Below, one piece after another: positions 5,283 to 11,326 of a DNA stretch of 12,291 bases (positions within the stretch are counted from its first letter, which is position 1; each line of letters opens with the position of its first letter). A program made the translations under genes and the position numbers. The stretch comes from JAAZBW01 sp035647855 (lineage in GTDB: Bacteria; Actinomycetota; Actinomycetes; Actinomycetales; Actinomycetaceae), in assembly GCA_035647855.1 (NCBI GenBank), contig DASRMP010000077.1, positions 1 to 12,291 on the forward strand, written 5' to 3'. A model generated the notes under the pieces. The model saw only the letters and a list, made by a program, of their open reading frames with translations. It made no database searches and had not been told where the DNA came from.

Positions 5283-6854
5283 TCAGTCCCGGTAGCCGAG
5301 GTGGTCCCGGACTCGCTGCCATGCGTCCGCCAGGTCGGTCCGTTCGAACTCGAACACGAACTGCGTCGTCGACGACGACGACGACGGCGACGGCGCACCC
5401 TCCTTTCCCCATCCCACCGCCTCCTCGAATGCCTGGAACTGCGCGGCCACGTGTTCGTCGGCCGCAATTGATGCCTCCAGTCCGTGGTGGTACGAGGCGA
5501 GATCGTGGGGATGCCACGAGCCCTCGATCGGTTCCTTGGCGTCGAAGACGACCGTCATGTGGTTCTCGGAATTGGTGTTGGCGAGCCCGTCCAGCGCCGG
5601 AACGAAGTCACGAGATGACTCCAGGTTGGTCACCCGTGTCTCCTCGGGGATTCCCCCGATCTGGCCCACCGGCGATCCGAGCGTGACCACGTGGTCGATG
5701 CGGACTGCCTCCCGGAGGCGTGGATCGGCAGCGAGTTCCGCCGCGGCGATGCCGCCCTGCGAGTGACCGATCAGGGAGACGGTGTCGTTCCTGCCGATCG
5801 GCAGGCTCCGCAGTGCCGCCCCGAGCGCCGGCACGAGGTCATCGCTCTGGTCGGCCATCATCTGGAGGTTGGAGAGGTAGTCCTGCGGGTTCGGATGCGC
5901 GAACTTCTCACGCGTCCCGGGGATGACCATCAGCCAGGAGACCGCGCCATCGGGCGCCTGGTTGCGCAGCACTCCGATTCGTCCGGCGCCCGCCTCGCGT
6001 GACTCTGCCGCAAGACCTTCCGAGTACTCGATCAGCTCGGCGTAGTCACTGATCGGCTCCACGGACTGGCCGTCTCCGGCATCGAGTCCCCGTGCCCACA
6101 CCTCGTCCTCATCCCGGTACTCCGCCACGCCCTCCGAACCGCCGTCGCTCCTGGAGAGCGAGACACCCACGTTCCCGTGGAAATGATCGAAACCGGTCAC
6201 GCCGAGAAGACTCCCGGCAACGAACGGCACCGGTGCCACGCTTCCGCGAGCGCGTCCCACGTCGTCGCCGGCCGTGACACCCAGGGGATTGATCAACCCG
6301 CCGAGACGCCCGGCAACGCGAGCGAGGGCCTGCTGCGTGGTGGCGTTGCGACCCTCAGGCGCGGTGAGCGCGCGCCAGAGATCGAAGCCCGCGCCGAGGG
6401 TCCCGCCCACCGCCAGTTCCCGGTCCCACACCGCTGGCGCCTCGGCCGCTGGACCCGTGTTCCAGATCGCCTCGTACCAGGCCAGCGGCGCCACGGTCTC
6501 GGCCTGCCGCGCCAGCACGGCACCCACCGTCTCCTCCGCCGCCTCGTACTGCTCGACGGCGAGGGCGAGCGCCTCGCGCAGGTCTCGGCACCGCTTCCGG
6601 AACGCGGTCACCGAGACCACGCCGTTGAGCGCATCGATAATCCGCCCGCGCGCCCGTTCGGCGTTCGCCGGCGCCGTTGCACTCTCGGCCGTGACCGTCA
6701 TGACCGCGGCACCCAGGTCCGCGAGCGCCCGGTTTGCCTCGTCGATCGCGCCATCCAGGAACACGGAGAGGTCGCGCAGATGCTGCGTTTCGACGATCTC
6801 CGCTCCCCCGCCGAACACGTAGATGGTGACATCGTCCAATGTGCCGCTCGGCAT
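5283..6854 (-). CDS. Alpha/beta hydrolase with helical N-terminal domain, candidate type VII secretion effector
   Basis: 523-residue protein. Residues about 22-125 are helical and Ala/Glu/Arg-rich and include YEAAE (103-107), a form of the YxxxD/E type VII export signal. Residues about 300-460 are a lipase/esterase-like alpha/beta-hydrolase core: WLMVIPGTREKF (307-318), nucleophile elbow GHSQGG (363-368, S365), probable acid D417 in SSRDFVPALDG, and a His among H447-H457 (WHPHDLASYHHG). After a Ser linker (489-495) comes a 28-residue tail. There is no signal peptide or membrane segment. The ATG at 6854 overlaps the stop of the WXG100-like gene by one base, so the two are coupled. The catalytic fold is clear; substrate and secretion are inference. 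A 120-residue N-terminal extension in this frame was rejected because it covers the WXG gene. Confidence 0.8.
   Translation of the reverse strand: MPSGTLDDVTIYVFGGGAEIVETQHLRDLSVFLDGAIDEANRALADLGAAVMTVTAESATAPANAERARGRIIDALNGVVSVTAFRKRCRDLREALALAVEQYEAAEETVGAVLARQAETVAPLAWYEAIWNTGPAAEAPAVWDRELAVGGTLGAGFDLWRALTAPEGRNATTQQALARVAGRLGGLINPLGVTAGDDVGRARGSVAPVPFVAGSLLGVTGFDHFHGNVGVSLSRSDGGSEGVAEYRDEDEVWARGLDAGDGQSVEPISDYAELIEYSEGLAAESREAGAGRIGVLRNQAPDGAVSWLMVIPGTREKFAHPNPQDYLSNLQMMADQSDDLVPALGAALRSLPIGRNDTVSLIGHSQGGIAAAELAADPRLREAVRIDHVVTLGSPVGQIGGIPEETRVTNLESSRDFVPALDGLANTNSENHMTVVFDAKEPIEGSWHPHDLASYHHGLEASIAADEHVAAQFQAFEEAVGWGKEGAPSPSSSSSTTQFVFEFERTDLADAWQRVRDHLGYRD
5362..5394. repeat. GAC/GTC trinucleotide run encoding a Ser linker
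   Basis: Five tandem GAC units at 5371-5385, flanked by GTCGTC and GGCGACGGC. On the coding strand they read as consecutive TCG codons (SPSPSSSSSTT, about residues 488-498 of the hydrolase). Changes in unit number would lengthen or shorten the linker without a frameshift. Confidence 0.7.
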
Positions 6855-7105
6855 CAGAGCACCCCCAGCGCGCGCTGCACTGCAGCCTGCTCCGCCTGGC
6901 AGGCGGCGACCGCCATCCGCGCACGTGTGAGCTCCAGGCCAACCCCGGATCCGAGGTTCACGATCTCCTGCCGCTGGCGTTCGTACTGGTTCGCCGCGTC
7001 CCCGGACCAGGGCTCCGGCACCGCAGCCGCCACCAGCGCCCCTGCGTCCGCGATGCGTTCCTGGGCCCGGTCCACGAGGAGCCGCACATCGTCGAATCCA
7101 GGCAT
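6854..7105 (-). CDS. WXG100-like small helical protein
   Basis: 83-residue protein with the ESAT-6/WXG100 layout: an amphipathic helix (about 4-28), a turn carrying the W-x-G motif (PWSGDAANQY, W33-S34-G35), and a second helix (about 37-80). It is slightly shorter than the usual 95-100 residues and shows no YxxxD/E signal at its own C-terminus, so any export signal may come from its partner. The start at 7105 is set by the strong purine-rich site GGGAGAGGAGAGG just upstream; an in-frame start further up (7153) lacks one. The stop TGA shares its A with the ATG of the hydrolase gene. By analogy with type VII substrates the two proteins may form a heterodimer. No secretion-machine genes lie in the window. 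Confidence 0.75.
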   Translation of the reverse strand: MPGFDDVRLLVDRAQERIADAGALVAAAVPEPWSGDAANQYERQRQEIVNLGSGVGLELTRARMAVAACQAEQAAVQRALGVL

Positions 7106-7108
7106 CGC

Positions 7109-7121
7109 CTCTCCTCTCCCT
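7109..7121 (-). promoter_or_regulatory. Shine-Dalgarno site of the WXG100-like gene
   Basis: The minus strand reads GGGAGAGGAGAGG shortly before ATG 7105. It is strong and unlike the leaderless neighbours, and it decides the start. Confidence 0.65.
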
Positions 7122-7146
7122 CCCGTCCGATCCGCCGGCACAGCCG

Positions 7147-7172
7147 GAGTCACCCGGTAATCCGGGTGCCTC
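7147..7172. repeat. Hairpin-forming inverted repeat upstream of the WXG gene
   Basis: CACCCGG-TAAT-CCGGGTG at 7151-7168 is a perfect 7-bp stem with a 4-base loop, extending to 11 bp with one mismatch at 7147-7172. A smaller CCGGC-ACA-GCCGG (7135-7147) abuts it. It lies in the leader or promoter of the minus-strand operon; no T-run follows on either side. Confidence 0.6.
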
Positions 7173-7213
7173 GATGCTCGCGCGCCGCACCCGACTCGCG
7201 CAGCTCGCCGTCA

Positions 7214-7243
7214 TCGACCGGTGGATGGTGCCCCACCAGTCGA
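7214..7243. promoter_or_regulatory. 30-bp palindrome in the divergent WXG/kinase intergenic region, candidate operator
   Basis: Arms TCGACCGGTGG (7214-7224) and CCACCAGTCGA (7233-7243) pair at 10 of 11 positions around 8 bases; an inner TGGTG-CCC-CACCA overlaps. It ends 27 bases before the -10 hexamer of the kinase gene, near its -35 position. It could act on either divergent gene. Confidence 0.45.
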
Positions 7244-7270
7244 ACTTGTGGACCGCCGCGCGGTACGGGA

Positions 7271-7276
7271 GACAAT
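7271..7276 (+). promoter_or_regulatory. -10 hexamer, leaderless start of fructosamine-kinase-like gene
   Basis: GACAAT is followed by CGGCTC (6 bases) and ATG 7283. No Shine-Dalgarno is present. TTGTGG at 7246-7251 is a possible -35 with a long 19-base spacer. Confidence 0.45.
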
Positions 7277-7282
7277 CGGCTC

Positions 7283-8083
7283 ATGACTGCATTCCGCAAA
7301 CACGGTTCCGCCGCCGCAATCGCGAGCGAAGCCACCTCTCTGCGGTGGCTCGCCGGGGCCATCGACGACGGCGGAGCGCCCGTGGTCCCGCTCCTCGCCG
7401 TCGGCGACGGTTGGCTGGAAACCAAACGGCTCCGGCCGTCCCGGCCATCCCGCGACGAAGCAGCGGAGTTCGGCCGCCGGCTCGCGGCCACCCACGCCGC
7501 CGGCGCCCCGTGGTGGGGTGCGCCACCTCCGGACCTCGATCCCGGCGACTCCCGCCTCGCCGAACTCGTCCAGCCCGTCTTCGGCAATCCCGACGACGCC
7601 CCCACCACCTGGGGCGAGCTCTACGCCGAGCATCGTGTCCGGCCGTACGTACGCATGGCCGTCGACGCCAGGGAGCTCTCCCCTGGTCAGGCGCGCGTGG
7701 TCGAGGCCGCGCTCGCCCGGATCGCCGAGGGCGAATTCGACACGCCCCAGCCGCACGGTTGCCCCGACGTCGCGCGACTCCACGGCGACCTGTGGGGCGG
7801 CAACGTCCTGTGGGCATTGACCGGCGCGGGCGGCACGCAGGGCACGCTCATCGATCCCGCCGCCTACGGCGGCCACGCCGAGACGGACCTCGCCGAGCTC
7901 GCGCTCTTCGGCTCGCCCCACCTCGAGAGCACTCTCTCCGGTTACGACGACGCCGCTCCCCTGGCGCCCGGCTGGCGTGAACGCGTCCCGCTGCATCAAC
8001 TGCACATGCTCGCGGTCCATGCCGCGCTGTTCGGCGGCGGCTACGGCGGCCGGCTCACCGCGGCGGCCCGTCAATACGCGTAG
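7283..8083 (+). CDS. Fructosamine kinase family phosphotransferase
   Basis: 266-residue APH-fold kinase resembling the fructosamine/ketosamine-3-kinase family, whose members phosphorylate sugar adducts on amines and so help remove glycated products. The catalytic loop is RLHGDLWGGNVLW (165-177; catalytic D169, N174), and the metal-binding segment reads IDPAAYGGHAETDLAELALFG (from 190, D191), both typical of this family rather than of antibiotic kinases. The N-lobe has LETKRL (45-50, K48) for the ATP lysine. Length is a little under the usual 280-300, mostly in the N-lobe. The start is the ATG behind a -10 hexamer; longer in-frame readings run through the divergent promoter region and were rejected. 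The next gene starts 26 bases after its stop. Substrate is inferred from the family only. Confidence 0.82.
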   Translation: MTAFRKHGSAAAIASEATSLRWLAGAIDDGGAPVVPLLAVGDGWLETKRLRPSRPSRDEAAEFGRRLAATHAAGAPWWGAPPPDLDPGDSRLAELVQPVFGNPDDAPTTWGELYAEHRVRPYVRMAVDARELSPGQARVVEAALARIAEGEFDTPQPHGCPDVARLHGDLWGGNVLWALTGAGGTQGTLIDPAAYGGHAETDLAELALFGSPHLESTLSGYDDAAPLAPGWRERVPLHQLHMLAVHAALFGGGYGGRLTAAARQYA

Positions 8084-8098
8084 ACGCACTTCGCGGGT

Positions 8099-8104
8099 TA
8101 GCGT
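8099..8104 (+). promoter_or_regulatory. -10 hexamer, possible leaderless start of panE-like gene
   Basis: TAGCGT ends 5 bases before ATG 8110, slightly closer than in the other cases; GTTAGC two bases earlier would give 7. No Shine-Dalgarno is visible. The gene may also be read through from the kinase gene. Confidence 0.35.
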
Positions 8105-8109
8105 AGACC

Positions 8110-8985
8110 ATGATCTCGCTCATCGGACCCGGTGCCGTAGGGGGTTTGCTCGCGGCGCTGATCGCACGTTCCGGCCAGAAGGTGACGGTGGTGGCGCGTC
8201 CCGCCACGGCCGCTCGCATCGCCGAGCGCGGCATCAGGGTGGAGTCCGAGCAATTCGGCAGCTTCTCCGCGAATCCTTCGGTGCAGTCGATTCCCGTGAT
8301 GAACGCGCCCGCGCTGATCACCGTGAAGCAGTACGGACTCGCAAACATCCTCCCTGACCTCGCCTGGGCCAAGCCCCATGAGGTGCTGAGCCTGCTGAAC
8401 GGACTGGTCCACGCCCCTCTCATCCACGCCTCGTTCGGCACCGCGACACCGCGCACGGCGAACGGCTCGATCGGCGTCCTGGTGGTACGCCGCCCGGACG
8501 GCGTCATCGCCCACGAGAGCGGGTTCATCACAGTGAACGTGCCGGCGAGCGCTGCGGACTGGCGCCTGGTCGCCGTACTGCGCGAGGCCGGCGTCGACGT
8601 GAACGCCAAGGGAACCGAAGACGAAGTGCTGTGGCACAAGCTGCGATTCCTCGCACCGATGGCGCTTCTCACGGCGTGGACCGACGAACCGCTCGGCAAG
8701 GCGCTGGCCCACGATCCGGACACCACGAACGCTCTGATCGAGGAGGTCGCCGCCGTCGCGACTGCCGAAGGTGTCCCAACGAATGCCGCGAAACTGCGCG
8801 ATTCCCTCTACGACACCCGACCGGACGCCAAGTCCTCTCTCGCTCTCGACGTCCGCCGCGGCGGCCCCGCCGAACTCAACGCACTCGGCGAGGACATCAT
8901 CTACCGGGCAGGCCTGCACCACATCGCGGTCCCCACGTTCGAGCGTCTCGTGGCCACGATCGGTGCCCGGGTCAGCTCGCGCTGA
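8110..8985 (+). CDS. Ketopantoate reductase (PanE/ApbA) family oxidoreductase with altered substrate pocket
   Basis: 291-residue protein of the ApbA/PanE family (NADPH-dependent reduction of 2-dehydropantoate in pantothenate synthesis). Seen: Rossmann motif GPGAVGG (6-12), LLNGL with N97 (E. coli N98), WHKL with K177 (E. coli catalytic K176), SSLALDVRRGG with S242/S243, and E255 in PAELNA (E. coli E256). The positions equivalent to E. coli N180 and N184, which contact the substrate as I recall, are L181 and A185 (WHKLRFLAPMALLTA against the usual KLxxNxxxNPLTA). The catalytic Lys and Glu remain, but the pocket differs, so the substrate may not be ketopantoate. I therefore give no gene symbol. 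It follows the kinase gene by 26 bases. Confidence 0.8.
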   Translation: MISLIGPGAVGGLLAALIARSGQKVTVVARPATAARIAERGIRVESEQFGSFSANPSVQSIPVMNAPALITVKQYGLANILPDLAWAKPHEVLSLLNGLVHAPLIHASFGTATPRTANGSIGVLVVRRPDGVIAHESGFITVNVPASAADWRLVAVLREAGVDVNAKGTEDEVLWHKLRFLAPMALLTAWTDEPLGKALAHDPDTTNALIEEVAAVATAEGVPTNAAKLRDSLYDTRPDAKSSLALDVRRGGPAELNALGEDIIYRAGLHHIAVPTFERLVATIGARVSSR

Positions 8986-9042
8986 CAGCTCCTCGACCTT
9001 GAGGCCCTTGTCGTCGTCGCTTCTCACTCGACACCAACCCAC

Positions 9043-9066
9043 GTCGCGGAGTACGTTTCGCGCGAC
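9043..9066. repeat. Short inverted repeat upstream of purB
   Basis: GTCGCG (9043-9048) and CGCGAC (9061-9066) flank 12 bases, ending 7 bases before the purB -10 hexamer. It occupies a plausible operator position, but the arms are short and pure G+C-rich sequence, so chance is likely. Confidence 0.25.
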
Positions 9067-9073
9067 ATGCTGC

Positions 9074-9079
9074 GATGAT
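9074..9079 (+). promoter_or_regulatory. -10 hexamer, leaderless start of purB
   Basis: GATGAT is followed by TGACCC and ATG 9086. There is no Shine-Dalgarno sequence upstream. Confidence 0.45.
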
Positions 9080-9085
9080 TGACCC

Positions 9086-10510
9086 ATGCCCGTCGATCTG
9101 ACCCACCTGAACATCCCACTGGGCCCGCTGGACGGCCGCTACCGCGGCATCGTGTCACGGCTGGTCAATCACCTCTCCGAGGCGGCGCTCAACCGCAACC
9201 GGCTCATCATCGAGATCGAGTGGCTGATCCACCTCACCCAGGTGGGCGCTATCCCGGGCGCGCCGGTTCTCTCGGCCGAGGAGCAGGAGTATCTGCGTGC
9301 CATACCGGAGGACTTCGGCGCCGCGGAGATCGCGGAACTCGGCGAGATCGAGCGGGAGACGCGGCATGACGTCAAGGCGGTCGAGTACTTCCTCAAGAAG
9401 CGCCTCGACTCGGCGCCCGGCGTGATCGGCGAGCATACGGTGCTGCCGCGCGTGCATGAGATCGTCCACATCTTCTGTACCTCGGAGGACATCAACAACC
9501 TCGCCTACGCGATCGGAATCCGCGGCGCGCTCCACGAGGTGTGGCTGCCCGCCGCGGGTGACCTGATCCTGGAGATCGAGGGGATCGCCCGGACCTACGC
9601 CTCGCAGCCGATGCTCGCCCGCACACACGGCCAGCCCGCCAGCCCGACCACGCTCGGTAAGGAGTTCGCGGTCGTCGCGATGAGACTCAACCGGCAGTTC
9701 GCCCGCCTCAACCAGACGGAGATCCTCGGCAAGCTCAACGGAGCGACCGGGACGTACGGCGCCCACGTGGCAGCCGTCCCGGAGACGGACTGGGAGGAAG
9801 CGTCGCGGACGTTCGTCGAGGGGCTCGGTTTCACCTGGCACCCGCTGACCACCCAGATCGAGCCGCACGACTGGCAGGCCGACCTGTTCGCGGACATGGC
9901 TCATTTCAACCGGATCCTGCACAACCTCGCGACCGACGTGTGGACCTACATCTCGCTGGGCTACTTCAAGCAGAATCTCGGCGCGCACGGCTCCACCGGC
10001 TCCTCCACGATGCCGCACAAAGTGAACCCCATACGCTTCGAGAACGCGGAGGCCAACCTCGAGGTCTCCTGCGCGCTCCTGGACACGCTCGCCGCCACGC
10101 TCGTCACCTCGCGCCTTCAGCGCGACCTCACGGACTCGACGATGCAGCGCAACATCGGCTCGGCGTTCGGTCATTCCCTGCTCGCGATCGACAACGTCAC
10201 CCGTGGCCTTGCGGGCCTCGACGTCGACCACGCCGCCATGGCGCGCGACCTCGATGACAACTGGGAGGTCCTCGGCGAGGCGATCCAGTCGGCCATGCGG
10301 GCGGCGTCGGCGGCGGGCGTCGAGGGCCTCGGAGACCCGTACGAGCGGCTGAAGGAACTCACACGCGGACGCCGCGTCACAGGTGATGACCTGCGTGAAT
10401 TCGTTCACAGCCTCGGGCTGCCGGCAAACCTGGAAGAGCGCCTCGCAGCGCTCACACCTGCGGATTACGTGGGTCTTGCGCCTGCGCTCGTGCGCCACAT
10501 CAATGGGTGA
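9086..10510 (+). CDS. purB: Adenylosuccinate lyase
   Basis: 474-residue enzyme of the aspartase/fumarase superfamily. It releases fumarate from SAICAR and from adenylosuccinate, serving two steps of purine synthesis in the cytosol. Seen: the N-terminal PLGPLDGRY (11-19) typical of the E. coli-like PurB branch, TRHDVKAVEYFLK (92-104), TSEDINN (132-138), ARTHGQPASPTTLGKE (178-193) with the likely acid H181, and the superfamily signature GSSTMPHKVNPIRFEN (305-320) with catalytic serine S306 or S307. Length and motif order are normal for the branch. The start at ATG 9086 follows a -10 hexamer by 6 bases. The stop is 51 bases before the chosen DedA start. No other purine genes are present in the window. 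Confidence 0.96.
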   Translation: MPVDLTHLNIPLGPLDGRYRGIVSRLVNHLSEAALNRNRLIIEIEWLIHLTQVGAIPGAPVLSAEEQEYLRAIPEDFGAAEIAELGEIERETRHDVKAVEYFLKKRLDSAPGVIGEHTVLPRVHEIVHIFCTSEDINNLAYAIGIRGALHEVWLPAAGDLILEIEGIARTYASQPMLARTHGQPASPTTLGKEFAVVAMRLNRQFARLNQTEILGKLNGATGTYGAHVAAVPETDWEEASRTFVEGLGFTWHPLTTQIEPHDWQADLFADMAHFNRILHNLATDVWTYISLGYFKQNLGAHGSTGSSTMPHKVNPIRFENAEANLEVSCALLDTLAATLVTSRLQRDLTDSTMQRNIGSAFGHSLLAIDNVTRGLAGLDVDHAAMARDLDDNWEVLGEAIQSAMRAASAAGVEGLGDPYERLKELTRGRRVTGDDLREFVHSLGLPANLEERLAALTPADYVGLAPALVRHING

Positions 10511-10548
10511 TAGCGAACGTCACAGCTGCCTGACGGCCGCATGTCCCC

Positions 10549-10554
10549 TACGGT
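10549..10554 (+). promoter_or_regulatory. -10 hexamer, leaderless GTG start of DedA gene
   Basis: TACGGT is followed by 7 bases and GTG 10562. Neither this GTG nor the in-frame ATG 10541 has a Shine-Dalgarno site. The spacing, equal to other genes here, favours the GTG. Confidence 0.45.
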
Positions 10555-10561
10555 GGACATC

Positions 10562-11299
10562 GTGTTGACGACTCCCAGCGCGCTCCTCGCAGCGCCGCTT
10601 GCCGCCATCTCCACCGCGCCCATGGCGCAGGCCGCCTTCTCGGTATCGGCCGAAATCGCCACCACGGAAGAACTGACCGGTATCGCGAAGTGGTCCGTCG
10701 AGATCATCGAATGGCTGGGCGGACCCGGCGTGGCGTTCCTCATCGCGCTCGAGAACCTCTTCCCGCCCCTGCCGTCCGAGGTGATCCTGCCGCTTGCGGG
10801 CTTCACGGCGTCGCTCGGGAGCTTTTCGCTGCTTGCGGCGATCCTGTGGTCTATCACGGGCTCCGTTTTCGGCGCCGGCGCGCTCTACTACGTGGGTTAT
10901 GTCCTCGGCCGCGAACGCACGCGCAAACTCATGGGCGCCCTGCCCCTCGTGAACGTGAACGACGTTATCAAGACCGAGGCATGGTTCGACAAGCACGGCC
11001 ATTGGACCGTTCTCATCGGCCGCTTGATCCCGATCTTCCGGTCCCTGATCTCGATCCCCGCCGGGGTCACGGGCATGCCTCTTCCCAAGTTCCTCGCACT
11101 GACCACACTCGGCTCGACCGTCTGGAACGTCATACTCGTGAGCGCCGGCTTCATTCTCGGCGAGAACTGGCATCTCATCGAGCCGTACATCGACGTGTTG
11201 TCCGACATCGTCATCGTCACCGTCATCGTCCTGGTGGCCGTCTTCGTCGTCTGGCGGCTCACGCACCGCCCTAAGACGCTTGCCACGGCTGAGGAGTGA
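10562..11299 (+). CDS. DedA family membrane protein
   Basis: 245-residue member of the DedA/VTT family, inner-membrane proteins linked in other bacteria to lipid carrier flipping and membrane homeostasis. Seen: ENLFPPLPSEVILPLAG (64-80), the re-entrant loop with conserved E64 and E73; the second loop GRLIPIFRSLISIPAG (153-168) with R154 and R160; and hydrophobic segments at about 54-80, 85-115, 150-170, 177-200 and 212-231. The N-terminus (MLTTPSALLAAPLAAISTAP, then MAQAAFS) is an Ala/Ser-rich stretch not typical of DedA, perhaps an extra hydrophobic or signal-like segment. An ATG 21 bases upstream would add seven residues. The following gene starts 27 bases after the stop and has its own -10. 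Confidence 0.9.
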   Translation: MLTTPSALLAAPLAAISTAPMAQAAFSVSAEIATTEELTGIAKWSVEIIEWLGGPGVAFLIALENLFPPLPSEVILPLAGFTASLGSFSLLAAILWSITGSVFGAGALYYVGYVLGRERTRKLMGALPLVNVNDVIKTEAWFDKHGHWTVLIGRLIPIFRSLISIPAGVTGMPLPKFLALTTLGSTVWNVILVSAGFILGENWHLIEPYIDVLSDIVIVTVIVLVAVFVVWRLTHRPKTLATAEE

Positions 11300-11313
11300 G
11301 TCCCGGCGTCGGG

Positions 11314-11319
11314 TAACTT
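11314..11319 (+). promoter_or_regulatory. -10 hexamer, leaderless start of the last gene
   Basis: TAACTT fits TAnnnT and ends 7 bases (GGACGGC) before ATG 11327. No Shine-Dalgarno is present. Confidence 0.5.
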
Positions 11320-11326
11320 GGACGGC

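Noticed and set aside
6855..7214. 120-residue N-terminal extension of the hydrolase frame
   Set aside because: It overlaps the WXG100-like gene in another frame, is Gly/Arg/Ala-rich, and has no ribosome site; the ATG at 6854 coupled to the WXG stop is better.
6839..7282. Long upstream extension of the fructosamine-kinase-like frame
   Set aside because: It would cross the whole divergent intergenic region and the WXG gene; family homology begins at about ATG 7283, which has a -10 hexamer at the right distance.
9155..10498. 447-codon minus-strand ORF opposite purB
   Set aside because: It is an antisense shadow of a strongly conserved PurB frame; composition is dominated by Arg, Val and Glu, as expected from G+C-rich antisense.
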